From positions 1,116,001 through 1,180,000 of the forward strand of contig NZ_RCVT01000001.1 of the NCBI RefSeq assembly GCF_016107325.1: a stretch of 64,000 nucleotides of DNA. Reading direction: 5' to 3'. The DNA comes from Sphingomonas sp. MA1305 (GTDB lineage: Bacteria > Pseudomonadota > Alphaproteobacteria > Sphingomonadales > Sphingomonadaceae). A program made the position numbers and the translations under genes. Numbering within the stretch: position 1 is the stretch's first letter; each line of letters opens with the position of its first letter. Below are positions 15,636 through 24,679 of the stretch, in pieces. The notes under the pieces were generated by a model. It worked only from the letters and a program-made list of their open reading frames with translations, was not told where the DNA came from and did not search any database.

Positions 15636-18380
15636 GTGACCGCGATGAAGAGTTCGAAATTCGCGCAGACGGGCGCGTTGCTGCTGGCCGGCACCGTGCT
15701 GTCGGGCGTGCCCGCGATGGCCCAGACCAAACCGGCCAATCCCGCCGCATCGGCGCCGGGCACGTCTGCGGCAGCGCCCGCTGGCCAGGTCGCGGCCACG
15801 CCGGCGCCGCAGCGCGTGATCAAGACGCTGCGCGTCGAGGGATCGCAGCGCATCGAGCCCGAGACGGTGCTGTCCTACACCAAGCTGCGCGTCGGCGCGC
15901 CCTACACGCCAGAGTCGCTCGACCAGGCGCTGAAGGACCTGCAGGCGTCGGAACTGTTCGTCGACTATTCGATCTCGGGCGTCGAGAGCGGCGACATCGT
16001 GCTGCGGGTGCGCGAGAATCCGATCATCAACCGCGTCATCCTCGAAGGCAACAAGGCGCTCAAGAGCGACAAGATCACCAAGGAGATCAAGCTCGCGCCG
16101 CGCCAGATCTTCACCCGTACCGCGGTGCGCCAGGACGTGGCGCGGATCATCGAACTCTACCGCCGCCAGGGCCGCTTCGCCGCCGTGGTCAGCCCGAAGA
16201 TGGTCAGCCTCGACCAGAATCGCGTCGACGTGGTGTTCGAAATCACCGAGGGGCCGAAGTCGAAGGTCCGCCAGATCAACATCATCGGCAACGAGGTGTT
16301 CAGCGACGACAAGCTGCGCGGTGAGATGTACACCAAGCAGTCGCGCTGGTTCCGTCTGCTGTCGTCCAACACCAGCTACGATCAGGACCGGCTCAACGCC
16401 GACCAGCAGAAGCTGCGCCTGTTCTACCTGACCCAGGGCTATGCCGATTTCCGCGTCACCAGTGCGGTCGCCGAGCTGACCCCGGACAAGCGCGACTTCA
16501 TCATCACCTACGTCGTCGAAGAGGGGAAGCGCTACAAGTTCGGCGACGTCACCGTCGACAGCGAGATCCGCGACTTCGACAACAAGAAGCTCGCGGCGTC
16601 GCTGCCGGTCAAGAAGGGCGACTGGTACAACGCCAAGCTGGTCGAGGATTCGATCGACCAGCTGAGCGAGGCCGCCGGCCTGTTCGGCTACGCCTTCACC
16701 AACGTCGAGCCGGACTATAACCGCGACCCCGAAACGCTGACGATGGGGTTGAACTTCCACATCGGCCAGGCGCAGCGCACCTATGTCGAGCGGGTCGAGA
16801 TCAACGGCAACACCCAGACCCAGGACAAGGTCGTCCGCCGCGAGATCCGGCTTGCCGAAGGCGATGCGTTCAACAGCTTCCAGGTCAAGCGGTCGCAGGA
16901 TCGCATCAACTCGCTGGGCTTCTTCCAGGACAAGATGGAGATCAAGCAGAACCCCGGTTCCGCCCCCGATCGCGTCGTCCTGGAAACCAACCTTGAGGAA
17001 AAGTCGACCGGCGAGCTGCAGCTGTCCGTCGGCTATTCGAGCCTCGAACGGTTCATCATCCAGGCGAACATCACGCAGCGCAACTTCCGCGGCAAGGGCC
17101 AGGAATTGCGCGCCGGCGTCAACTATTCGACCTATTCGAAGTCGGTCGAACTCGGCTTCACCGAACCCTATCTGTTCGACAAGAACGTCGCGGTCGCATT
17201 CGACGTGTTCCGCCGCGACTATAACTCCTTCAATTATATCGGCACGCAGCGGCAGACGACCTATTCGCAGGTGTCGACCGGCTTCCAGGTCCGTGCCGGC
17301 GTGCCGCTGACCGAATATTGGCAGCTCGCGGGCCGCTACGGCCTGTCCTACGACGAAGTCGGGCTCGATCAGGCGACCTATTTCACCGACGGCGTCTGCG
17401 ACCCGCTGAAGGCCGGCCGCTATCTGTGCGAGGCGATCGGCAACCGCTGGACGTCGTCGATCGGCTATTCGTTGATCTTCGACAGCCTCAACAGCCGCCT
17501 GCGACCGACCGCGGGTCAGCGCTTCTCGTTCAGCCAGGATTTCGCCGGTCTCGGCGGCGACGTGAAATATATCCGCACCCGCGCCGAAGGATCGAAATTC
17601 TGGGGCCTGGGCGGCGGCTTCGTCTTCTCGGTGCTGGGCGAGGGCGGCTATATCAAGTCGCTCGAGGGCAGCCGTGGTGCCGGCATCGACAAGGTCCGCA
17701 TCACCGACCGCTGGTATCTCGGCGAACCGCAGTTCCGCGGCTTCGACATCCGCGGCGTCGGCCCGCGCGTGCAGCGCATCCCGTATACGACGGATGCGAA
17801 CGGCAAGCAGGTGCTGGTCACCGACCGCGACCAGATCGTCGACGACGCGCTGGGCGGCACCGCCTATTACCTCGCCCGGGCGGAGCTGGAGCTGCCGCTC
17901 GGCGCCGGCGCGCGCGAGCTTGGCCTGCGGCCGTCGATCTACGTCCAGGCGGGTAGCCTGTGGAATCTGACGCGGCCGCTGCCGACCGCGACCTTCCCGA
18001 CGATCACCGATTCCAACGGCAACGTTACGGTGCTGCCGATCAGCACGCCGGTGAAGGACAGCTCCGGTCGCCAGCTCTACATCGTCTCGTCGACCGACAC
18101 GACCAATGCCGGTGCGATCACGACCTGTGCGATCGGCTATTCGTCGACCGGCGGCGGGGCCTGCTCGGGATCCTCGACGAACAGCCTGTACCAGACTTCC
18201 ACCGCACCGTTTAAGGAAGTCTATTACGGCAGCACCGCGCTGCCGCGCGTCTCGGTCGGTATCGGCGTCAACTGGAATTCGCCGTTCGGTCCGCTGCGCA
18301 TCGATCTTGCCAAGGCGATCGTGACCCAGAAGGGCGACGATCCCAAGCTCATCACCTTCAACGTAGGGACTCAGTTCTAA
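15636..18380 (+). CDS. bamA: Outer-membrane protein assembly factor BamA
   Basis: BamA is the Omp85 core of the BAM complex, which inserts beta-barrel proteins into the outer membrane. The 914-residue precursor has a signal peptide ending at AMA (residues 27-29), a Pro/Ala linker, five POTRA repeats over about residues 50-470 and a C-terminal barrel ending in TFNVGTQF. The start is GTG 15636 with a GGGGT ribosome site; ATG 15645 is an alternative. Its stop overlaps the start of ompH, which encodes a periplasmic chaperone for the same clients. Confidence 0.97.
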   Translation: MTAMKSSKFAQTGALLLAGTVLSGVPAMAQTKPANPAASAPGTSAAAPAGQVAATPAPQRVIKTLRVEGSQRIEPETVLSYTKLRVGAPYTPESLDQALKDLQASELFVDYSISGVESGDIVLRVRENPIINRVILEGNKALKSDKITKEIKLAPRQIFTRTAVRQDVARIIELYRRQGRFAAVVSPKMVSLDQNRVDVVFEITEGPKSKVRQINIIGNEVFSDDKLRGEMYTKQSRWFRLLSSNTSYDQDRLNADQQKLRLFYLTQGYADFRVTSAVAELTPDKRDFIITYVVEEGKRYKFGDVTVDSEIRDFDNKKLAASLPVKKGDWYNAKLVEDSIDQLSEAAGLFGYAFTNVEPDYNRDPETLTMGLNFHIGQAQRTYVERVEINGNTQTQDKVVRREIRLAEGDAFNSFQVKRSQDRINSLGFFQDKMEIKQNPGSAPDRVVLETNLEEKSTGELQLSVGYSSLERFIIQANITQRNFRGKGQELRAGVNYSTYSKSVELGFTEPYLFDKNVAVAFDVFRRDYNSFNYIGTQRQTTYSQVSTGFQVRAGVPLTEYWQLAGRYGLSYDEVGLDQATYFTDGVCDPLKAGRYLCEAIGNRWTSSIGYSLIFDSLNSRLRPTAGQRFSFSQDFAGLGGDVKYIRTRAEGSKFWGLGGGFVFSVLGEGGYIKSLEGSRGAGIDKVRITDRWYLGEPQFRGFDIRGVGPRVQRIPYTTDANGKQVLVTDRDQIVDDALGGTAYYLARAELELPLGAGARELGLRPSIYVQAGSLWNLTRPLPTATFPTITDSNGNVTVLPISTPVKDSSGRQLYIVSSTDTTNAGAITTCAIGYSSTGGGACSGSSTNSLYQTSTAPFKEVYYGSTALPRVSVGIGVNWNSPFGPLRIDLAKAIVTQKGDDPKLITFNVGTQF

Positions 18381-19102
18381 TGAAGACTATCACCAAGACG
18401 TCGCTCGTCGCGGCGGCCGGCATGGCCGCTGCTCTCGTTGCGGGTGGCGCGGTCGCGCAGACCGCGGGCATCGCCACCGTTCAGCCGGACGCCGCGATCC
18501 TCAGCGCCAAGGCGTTCGACGCGGCCAACCAGCAGATCGGGACCACCTACAAGACGCAGCTCGATCAGGCGGCGTCGCAGCAGACCGCGCTCAACACCCA
18601 GCTGCGCACGTTGCTCGACACCAACAAGGACGGCCAGGTCAGCCAGGCCGAACTGCAGGCCGCGCAGGCGCCGAACAGCGCGATCGGCAACCAGATCCGC
18701 GCCGCCCAGCAGAAGGCGGAGCCGCAGATCGAATCGCTGCAGCGTCCGGCGACGCTGGCCCAGGCCTATGCGATCGAGCAGATCTCGCAAAAGTATGACG
18801 CGGCGCTGCGCGCGGTGGTCAATGCCAAGAAGATCAGCATCGTCCTGACCCCGAATGCGATCCAATATGCGCCGCCGGCGACCGACGTGACCCGCGACGT
18901 GATCGCGGAGATCGACCGGTCGACGCCGACCGTGACGATCACGCCGCCGGCCAACTGGCAGCCGCAGCAGGACACGGTGCAGCTGCTCCAGCAATATCGC
19001 CAGATCGTCGCCGCCAATGCGCAGCGCCAGGCGCAGGCCGCGCCGGGTGCCGGCGCCGCCGCTGCGCCTGCCACCACCGGCAAAGCGCCGCAGGGCCGCT
19101 GA
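18380..19102 (+). CDS. OmpH/Skp-family periplasmic chaperone with an EF-hand-like loop
   Basis: Skp-type proteins hold unfolded outer-membrane proteins on their way to BamA. The 240-residue precursor has a signal peptide ending at AVA (about residue 26), then a long Gln/Ala-rich helical region expected to form coiled-coil arms, and a Pro/Ala-rich tail. Within the helical arm lies [12 protein letters not shown] (residues 80-91), which matches the 12-residue calcium-binding EF-hand loop at every ligand position. E. coli Skp has no such loop. It is longer than Skp (161 residues). Its ATG overlaps the bamA stop by 1 base. Confidence 0.88.
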   Translation: MKTITKTSLVAAAGMAAALVAGGAVAQTAGIATVQPDAAILSAKAFDAANQQIGTTYKTQLDQAASQQTALNTQLRTLLDTNKDGQVSQAELQAAQAPNSAIGNQIRAAQQKAEPQIESLQRPATLAQAYAIEQISQKYDAALRAVVNAKKISIVLTPNAIQYAPPATDVTRDVIAEIDRSTPTVTITPPANWQPQQDTVQLLQQYRQIVAANAQRQAQAAPGAGAAAAPATTGKAPQGR

Positions 19103-19113
19103 GCGCTGACCCG

Positions 19114-19602
19114 GTGAGCGACGACACGACCAATGCGGCGAAGGGCGCCATGACCGGTTACGACGTGACCAAGGTCATGGCGGCCCTGCCGCACCGCTAT
19201 CCGATGCTGCTCGTCGACCGCGTCGTGGAACTCGTTCCCGACGAATCGATCGCCGCGATCAAGGCGGTGACGATCAACGAGGGCTTCTTCGAGGGGCATT
19301 TCCCCGGTCGTCCGATCATGCCGGGCGTGCTGATCGTCGAGGCGCTGGCCCAGGCGGCCGGCATCCTGGCGGTGGAAAGCCTCGGCCTCGCCGGCTCGGG
19401 CAAGCTCGTCTATTTCATGGCGATCGACGGTGCGAAATTCCGCAAGCCGGTCGAACCGGGCGTGCTGCTCCGGTTGGAGGCGAGTTTCGTGCAGAAGCGC
19501 GCCAGCGTCTGCAAGTTCGCAGGCGTTGCGAAGATCGACGGACAAGTCGTTGCAGAGGCGAACTTTACCGCGATGATCGCCGACCCGCCTGCCAAGGCGT
19601 GA
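19114..19602 (+). CDS. fabZ: 3-hydroxyacyl-[acyl-carrier-protein] dehydratase FabZ
   Basis: FabZ removes water from 3-hydroxyacyl-ACP in fatty-acid elongation. It is a hot-dog-fold protein of 162 residues with [13 protein letters not shown] (catalytic His) and [20 protein letters not shown] (catalytic Glu). The GTG at 19114 is used here; ATG 19150, twelve codons on, is a serious alternative and leaves the domain intact. In many Gram-negatives lpxD and lpxA flank this gene in the bamA operon; here neither is present. It is the last gene before a terminator. Confidence 0.96.
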   Translation: MSDDTTNAAKGAMTGYDVTKVMAALPHRYPMLLVDRVVELVPDESIAAIKAVTINEGFFEGHFPGRPIMPGVLIVEALAQAAGILAVESLGLAGSGKLVYFMAIDGAKFRKPVEPGVLLRLEASFVQKRASVCKFAGVAKIDGQVVAEANFTAMIADPPAKA

Positions 19603-19631
19603 TCGTGCGACCTTTGCGACTTTTGACAAAT

Positions 19632-19668
19632 GGCGGCGTCCCGGTTACGGGCGCCGCCTTCCTCTTTC
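19632..19668 (+). terminator. Terminator after fabZ
   Basis: A two-part stem, GGCGGCG/CGCCGCC (19632-19638 with 19652-19658) and CCCG/CGGG (19640-19643 with 19648-19651), closes a GTTA loop and is followed by a pyrimidine run with TTCCTCTTT. It ends the long pyrH-to-fabZ run. A TTGACA at 19623-19628 could instead be a -35 box for rpmE. Confidence 0.7.
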
Positions 19669-19705
19669 AGGCTGGTCGGAACCAGCCGCCACAAGGAATG
19701 TGACG

Positions 19706-19939
19706 ATGAAGGCCGATACCCACCCCGACTATCACATGATCAAGGTCCAGATGACCGACGGCACCGTGTTCGAGACCCGCTCCACCTGGGGCAAGGAAGG
19801 CGACACGATGCAGCTCGACATCGACCCGCTGGCGCACCCGGCCTGGACCGGCGGCCGCGGCCAGATGCTCGACGCGGGTGGCCAGGTCGCGCGCTTCAAC
19901 AAGCGTTTCGGTGGTGGTCTGACGCTCCGCAAGGGCTGA
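19706..19939 (+). CDS. rpmE: 50S ribosomal protein L31
   Basis: The 77-residue L31 of the large subunit starts at ATG 19706, with AAGGA 8 bases upstream; this gives the family start [10 protein letters not shown]. The GTG at 19700 is too close to that ribosome site. The protein has no CxxC zinc motif, so it is the zinc-free (C-minus) form, and it includes the FNKRFGG motif near the C-terminus. Confidence 0.96.
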   Translation: MKADTHPDYHMIKVQMTDGTVFETRSTWGKEGDTMQLDIDPLAHPAWTGGRGQMLDAGGQVARFNKRFGGGLTLRKG

Positions 19940-19990
19940 TCGACGTTTCGTTAACGCAGCCGCAACCAGTCCTGCCGTATCGGACGGGCC

Positions 19991-20302
19991 ATGTTCGCGG
20001 CTGAATATGAATCTGCCGAATCCAACGGCCGGCGCCGCGCTCCGCGCGCGCCGGTTTCGTTGGATGCGCAGATCGGCAAGGCCGCGCGCACCCTGTGCAA
20101 GGTGGTCGACATCTCGATCCACGGTGCCCGGCTCCATACCTATTCGGCCCTGACCAAGGGCACGACGATCTGGTTGACCCTGCCCGAGGCGGGCTCGATC
20201 GCCGCCGACGTCATGTGGGCAGACGACTTCACCGCCGGCTGCCAGTTCCACCATCCGCTCGACATGGACGTCTTCGACAAGCTGGTGGCGCTCAACCGCT
20301 AG
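19991..20302 (+). CDS. Single-domain PilZ protein, putative c-di-GMP receptor
   Basis: The 103-residue protein is essentially one PilZ domain. Both parts of the c-di-GMP-binding signature are present: RxxxR at R15-R19 (RRAPR) and DxSxxG at D40-G45 (DISIHG). Stand-alone PilZ proteins signal by protein contact, often in motility, cellulose or exopolysaccharide control. No partner gene lies adjacent, so the output is unknown. A TTAACG stretch lies about 40 bases upstream of the start. Confidence 0.87.
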   Translation: MFAAEYESAESNGRRRAPRAPVSLDAQIGKAARTLCKVVDISIHGARLHTYSALTKGTTIWLTLPEAGSIAADVMWADDFTAGCQFHHPLDMDVFDKLVALNR

Positions 20303-20475
20303 GGCGGGGGAGTGGGCTGCGTCCGGCATGGTAAATCACCGGCTGGCAAATACGAGCGCCGGCGACGTCGCGGTCCGTGGCGCCGGATGGTTGGTCGACG
20401 GCAGCGCGGCCTCTCGCCAAGCACTATGGGTTTGATTAGCGTCTCGGTTCCATTGCCGATGCCGAGGTCCTCGTC

Positions 20476-20946
20476 GTGATCACCCTGCTGCCATTCGCCC
20501 TGCTGGTAGTGCAAACCGGTGCCTGCGAACCCGTCCCGCCATCGCTCTCGGGCTGGACTACTCCTACCCCCGTCAAAGCCGGCACCCGCGCCGCCGTCGC
20601 AACCCCGCTGCCGATCGGTGTGGCGGCCGCAGTCGGGCTTGCCCGGTCTACCGATGTCGCACTCGCTGCTCCGGCCCATAAGCCGGCGGCGCCGGCGACC
20701 AGCGGCGGCCTGCTGGCGATCTCCGTGCCAACTGCCGCGCGGTATCGCGTGGCACTGGGCGCCGCCGCCTGGATCGATCTGATCCGCGACGGCCGCCCGC
20801 TGGCCTCGACGGCCCATGCACATGGTCCGGCCTGTTCGACGATTCGCAAGATGGTCGACTTCGACCTGACCCCCGGCCGTTATCTTCTGCAGATCGTCGG
20901 AAGCGCGGCGCCGACCGTCACGGTCAAGATCGCCAGACTGGATTGA
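20476..20946 (+). CDS. Secreted protein of unknown function
   Basis: The 156-residue protein starts at GTG 20476. The N-terminal hydrophobic segment (ITLLPFALLVVQTGA) followed by Cys17 suggests a signal peptide. A low-complexity Ala/Pro/Thr linker (residues about 25-75) leads to a C-terminal beta-rich domain with two cysteines, one in ACSTIRKMVDFDLTPGRYLLQ. Domains of this look in sphingomonads are usually annotated only as hypothetical, and I recognise no function. It is followed by the tRNA-Ser gene on the opposite strand. Confidence 0.7.
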   Translation: MITLLPFALLVVQTGACEPVPPSLSGWTTPTPVKAGTRAAVATPLPIGVAAAVGLARSTDVALAAPAHKPAAPATSGGLLAISVPTAARYRVALGAAAWIDLIRDGRPLASTAHAHGPACSTIRKMVDFDLTPGRYLLQIVGSAAPTVTVKIARLD

Positions 20947-20951
20947 GGCCG

Positions 20952-21042
<91 letters not shown>

Positions 21043-21148
21043 GCATGCGCAGGGCGTGGCGCCTCGATAGTCCGAGCGCGGCATGGCGTGCAAGGGGCGC
21101 GACGATCCGGGGTTCACCGCGGCGGCCCCCTGTGGCACCTGCTTGGCC

Positions 21149-22195
21149 ATGTGGGGGCTGATCTCAGGACGATGGCGGCGCGGCGCGACCGTCGCCGCGG
21201 TGGCGCTGACGCTCGGCGGGGCGACGCCCGTCGCGGCGCAGGACGAGGCGGGCTTCCAGGCCTATCTGCCGCAGCTGCGCGCGCAGGCGCTGGCCGCCGG
21301 AGTGACGCCGAGGACGGTCGAGGCGGTGTTTCCGACGCTGACGCTCAGCACCCGCACGATCGAGCTCGATCGCGCCCAGCCGGGCAATCCCGGCAGCACC
21401 GCGACGCCGCCCTTTGCGCCCTATCAGCGCAGCCATGTCGACGCCGCACGGATCGCGCGTGGCCGGGCGACCTATCAGGCGCAGCGCGGCCGCCTCGCCG
21501 CGGTTGAGCGGCAGACCGGCGTGCCCGAATCGATCATGGTGGCGATCTGGGGGCACGAGACCAATTACGGTGCCTATACCGGCAATTTCGACCTGCTGCG
21601 CAGCCTCGCCAGCCTCGCCTACGAGGGGCGCCGTCGCGACCTGTTCGCCGGCGAGTTCATCGCCGGCCTTAAGATGCTCGACCGCGGCGTGCCGCGCGCG
21701 CAATTGGTCGGCAGCTGGGCCGGTGCGACGGGCAATCCGCAATTCCTGCCCTCCGTCTATCTGCGCCTCGGCCGCGATGGCGACGGCGACGGCCGCGTCG
21801 ACATCTGGAACAGCCCGGCGGACACGCTGGCCTCGATCGGCAATTACTTCGCCAATGCCGGCTGGCGCCCGGGCCAGCCCTGGGGCATCGCGGTGCGCGT
21901 GCCTGCGGGGCTGGATCGCAGTCAGCTGACCAATCGCCTCGTCTCGCCGCGCTGCCCGCGGGTGTTCGAACGGCACAGCGGCTGGAAGACGATGGCCGAA
22001 TGGCGTGCGCTGGGCGTGCAGCCGCAGGGCAGGGGCTGGCCCGCCGATTCGGTGCTGGCGACGCTGATCGAGCCGGACGGCCCGAACGCCACTGCCTATC
22101 TGCTGACCGGCAATTACCGCGTCATCCTCGACTATAATTGCTCCAACTTCTACGCCCTGTCGGTCGGCCTGCTCGCCGACGCCGTGGAGGGATGA
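21149..22195 (+). CDS. MltB-family lytic murein transglycosylase
   Basis: This enzyme cuts the peptidoglycan glycan strand, making 1,6-anhydro ends. The start is taken at ATG 21149, which places a signal peptide (ending GATPVAAQ) at the N-terminus; the frame extends to ATG 21083. The 348 residues contain the SLT_2 domain with catalytic Glu in AIWGHETNYG and the GNPQFLPS motif. DGDGDGRVDIW near residue 212 resembles the EF-hand-like calcium site known in E. coli MltB (Slt35). There is no C-terminal peptidoglycan-binding domain. Confidence 0.93.
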   Translation: MWGLISGRWRRGATVAAVALTLGGATPVAAQDEAGFQAYLPQLRAQALAAGVTPRTVEAVFPTLTLSTRTIELDRAQPGNPGSTATPPFAPYQRSHVDAARIARGRATYQAQRGRLAAVERQTGVPESIMVAIWGHETNYGAYTGNFDLLRSLASLAYEGRRRDLFAGEFIAGLKMLDRGVPRAQLVGSWAGATGNPQFLPSVYLRLGRDGDGDGRVDIWNSPADTLASIGNYFANAGWRPGQPWGIAVRVPAGLDRSQLTNRLVSPRCPRVFERHSGWKTMAEWRALGVQPQGRGWPADSVLATLIEPDGPNATAYLLTGNYRVILDYNCSNFYALSVGLLADAVEG

Positions 22196-22259
22196 CGCCG
22201 CGCCGTCACCTCCCTATGCTGCCGCCTTTCTCCCTGCCTCGAAAGCCTTAGACGCCGAC

Positions 22260-23426
22260 ATGAACAAGCTGATCGCCGCCCCGTTGCTCGCCGCCCTGCT
22301 CGCCACGCCGACCATCGCCGCGGCGCCGCAGTTCCAGGGCACCGCGCCGATCGCCTATATGGAGGATCTGTCGTCGGGCGCGGTCCTCTACCAGCGCGAC
22401 GCCGATCGCCGCATGCCGCCGGCATCGATGGCGAAGATGATGACCGTCTACGTCGCCTTCGACCTGATCAAGAAGGGCGAACTGAAGCTCGACCAGACCT
22501 TCCAGGTCCGGCCGGAGACGTGGCAGAAGTGGCACGGCCCGCAGGCCGGATCGACCATGTTCCTCTCCTCGGGCGAGAATGTCAGTGTCGAGAATCTGCT
22601 GAAGGGTATCGTCACCCTGTCCGGCAACGACGCCTGCGTCGTGCTGGCCGAGGGCATCAGCGGCACCGAGCAGAGCTTCACCGACCGGATGAACGATGCC
22701 GCCAAGCGCATCGGCCTGACCAACAGCCACTTCGGCACGTCCAACGGCTGGCCCGACGGCGGGGCGACCTATGTCACCGCGCGCGATCTCGCCCATCTCG
22801 CCGCGGCGACGATCAAGGACTTTCCGGACCTCTACAAGCGCTTCTATTCGCTGCCGAACTTCACCTGGGGCAAGACGCTGGGCGCGGGCGCGGACATTAC
22901 CCAGGCGAACCGCGACCCGTTGCTCGGCCGCGTCGCCGGTGCCGACGGCCTGAAGACCGGCCATACCGAAGAGGCAGGCTATGGCTTCACTGGCTCGGCC
23001 GAACAGAATGGCCGCCGCCTCGTCATGGTCGTCGCCGGCCTGCCGACCTACAGCGGCCGCGCCGAGGAATCGGTGCGCTTCATGGACTGGGGCTTCCGCG
23101 CCTGGCAGGCCAAGCCGGTCGTTGCCGCTGGCCGCGAAGTCAGCACCGCCGAGGTGCAGATGGGCAGCAGCAGCAAGGTCGGCCTGGTCGCCCCCAAGCA
23201 GCTGACCGTGACGCTGCCGTCCGGCGCCGCGCCGCAACTCAGCGCCAAGGTCGTCTACGAAGGTCCGATCCGGGCGCCGATCAAACAGGGTCAGCATATC
23301 GCCGACCTCGTCATCACCTCGCCCGATATGCCCGAACAGCGGCTGCCGCTGGTCGCGGCACAGGATGTCGGCGAGGCCGGCTTCTTCGGCCGCGCCTGGG
23401 CGGGGCTGACCTCGCTGTTCGGCTGA
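22260..23426 (+). CDS. D-alanyl-D-alanine carboxypeptidase (PBP5/6 family)
   Basis: This low-molecular-weight penicillin-binding protein removes the terminal D-Ala from peptidoglycan stem peptides in the periplasm. The 388-residue precursor has a signal peptide (cleavage near residue 22) and all three serine-transferase motifs: S56-M-A-K59, S121-G-N123 and K-T-G in GLKTGHTEEAG. The C-terminal PBP5 beta domain (VTLPSGAAPQLSAK) precedes a final amphipathic helix, WAGLTSLFG, for membrane attachment. It lies directly before holB. Confidence 0.95.
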   Translation: MNKLIAAPLLAALLATPTIAAAPQFQGTAPIAYMEDLSSGAVLYQRDADRRMPPASMAKMMTVYVAFDLIKKGELKLDQTFQVRPETWQKWHGPQAGSTMFLSSGENVSVENLLKGIVTLSGNDACVVLAEGISGTEQSFTDRMNDAAKRIGLTNSHFGTSNGWPDGGATYVTARDLAHLAAATIKDFPDLYKRFYSLPNFTWGKTLGAGADITQANRDPLLGRVAGADGLKTGHTEEAGYGFTGSAEQNGRRLVMVVAGLPTYSGRAEESVRFMDWGFRAWQAKPVVAAGREVSTAEVQMGSSSKVGLVAPKQLTVTLPSGAAPQLSAKVVYEGPIRAPIKQGQHIADLVITSPDMPEQRLPLVAAQDVGEAGFFGRAWAGLTSLFG

Positions 23427-23431
23427 ACGCG

Positions 23432-24415
23432 ATGACGGGGGGCGGGCCGCCGTTCGGCAATGCCGCGGCGCAGGCCGCCTTCCTCGCCGCTCTCCACGGC
23501 GGGTCGCTGCATCATGCCTGGCTGATCACCGGGCCGGAGGGCGTCGGCAAGGCGCGCTTCGCCGAGGCCGCCGCCCTGCGCATGCTGGCGGAGGCGGGTG
23601 CCACACGTCCGCTGCCGTCCGGTCTCGCCGTCCCCGCCGACCATCCGACGCGGGCGCTGGTCGAGGCCGGTTCGCACCCGGACCTGCGTATCCTGCGCCG
23701 TCTGCCCAAGGATGCGGACAAGCCCGACCAGGATCTCGCGCGCAGCATCACCATCGCGCAGGTGCGCAGCCTGCAGCCGATGTTCGCGACGACGCCGGCG
23801 ATGGGGCCGCGCCGCGTCGTGATCATCGACGCGGTCGACGACCTCGAGCGGGGCGGCGCCAATGCGTTGCTCAAGAACCTCGAGGAGCCGCCCGCCGGCA
23901 CGATCTTCCTGCTGGTCAGCCACGCCCCCGGCCGGCTGCTGCCGACGATCCGCTCGCGCTGCCGCCTGCTGCGCTTCGCACCGCTCGACGAGGCGGAGAT
24001 GACGCAGGCGCTCGGCGCCCTGCTGCCCGAGGCCGACGCGGACGAGATCGCCACGCTGGTGCGCAGCGGGGAGGGGGCGCCCGGCCGTGCGGTCCGCTAT
24101 GCCGGGCTCGATGTCGCCGGCCTCGACGCCGCGATCGCCGCGATCGCGACCGACGGCGACCCCGGCAATGCCCGCCGCGCCGCCTTGGCCAAGACGCTGG
24201 CCGGTAAGGCGAGCGCGCCGCGCTACGAACTGTTTCTCGAACGCGTGCCTGCGCTCATCGCGCGGGAGGCGCGCAGCCGCACCGGTCCGAGTCTCAAGGC
24301 GGCGCTCGACGCGCAGGCCGCCGCCCGCGACCTCGCCGGCGCGGCGGTCGGCCTGTCGCTCGATCCCCAGGCAACGGTATATGAGATGGCCGGCATCCTC
24401 GCGACGCTGCGCTGA
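23432..24415 (+). CDS. holB: DNA polymerase III delta-prime subunit
   Basis: This clamp-loader subunit helps place the beta sliding clamp on DNA. The start is ATG 23432, giving 327 residues. A P-loop GPEGVGKA begins near residue 34, followed by the AAA+ core with VVIIDAVDDLERGGANALLK and the sensor region SHAPGRLLPTIRSRCR. The zinc cysteines found in E. coli delta-prime are not visible. In many alphaproteobacteria tmk precedes holB; here the carboxypeptidase gene does, with only 5 bases between. Confidence 0.93.
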   Translation: MTGGGPPFGNAAAQAAFLAALHGGSLHHAWLITGPEGVGKARFAEAAALRMLAEAGATRPLPSGLAVPADHPTRALVEAGSHPDLRILRRLPKDADKPDQDLARSITIAQVRSLQPMFATTPAMGPRRVVIIDAVDDLERGGANALLKNLEEPPAGTIFLLVSHAPGRLLPTIRSRCRLLRFAPLDEAEMTQALGALLPEADADEIATLVRSGEGAPGRAVRYAGLDVAGLDAAIAAIATDGDPGNARRAALAKTLAGKASAPRYELFLERVPALIAREARSRTGPSLKAALDAQAAARDLAGAAVGLSLDPQATVYEMAGILATLR

Positions 24416-24470
24416 TCCATGATGCCGGCGGAGGCGCGGCGCGCCGTATGCGCAGGCCGCACGCCCTCTT

Positions 24471-24567
24471 CGTCATTCCCGCGAAGGCGGGAATCCAGAC
24501 GCGCCGCCGTTTCGGTCAATGGACGAAAGGTCAGCGTATCTGGATCCCCGCCTGCGCCGGGATGACG
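24471..24567. repeat. Palindromic intergenic repeat, long form
   Basis: Two arms of about 29 bases, 24471-24499 and 24539-24567, are imperfect inverted copies of each other. They carry CGTCATTCCCGC and GCGCCGGGATGACG ends, and each arm also folds on itself. They enclose a roughly 40-base spacer in the 264-base gap between holB and metG. A single-arm relative occurs at 45933-45964. The arrangement is like short REP/MITE-type elements. No gene is seen in the rest of this gap. Confidence 0.75.
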
Positions 24568-24679
24568 GCATGCGTCAGGGTTGGCTGCCGGGACCCCGAG
24601 GATGGGCCGCCTCTGCCGACCCCACACCCTTGGCGAGCAGGCTTCACCTCGTCCCGTCGATCGCGTAGAGCCCGGCGCC

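Noticed and set aside
14010-16760. Very long open frame (over 900 codons) on the minus strand across dxr, rseP and bamA
   Set aside because: It is antisense to three unmistakable genes, its translation is Arg/His/Asp-rich low complexity with no domain, and long antisense frames are expected at this GC content.
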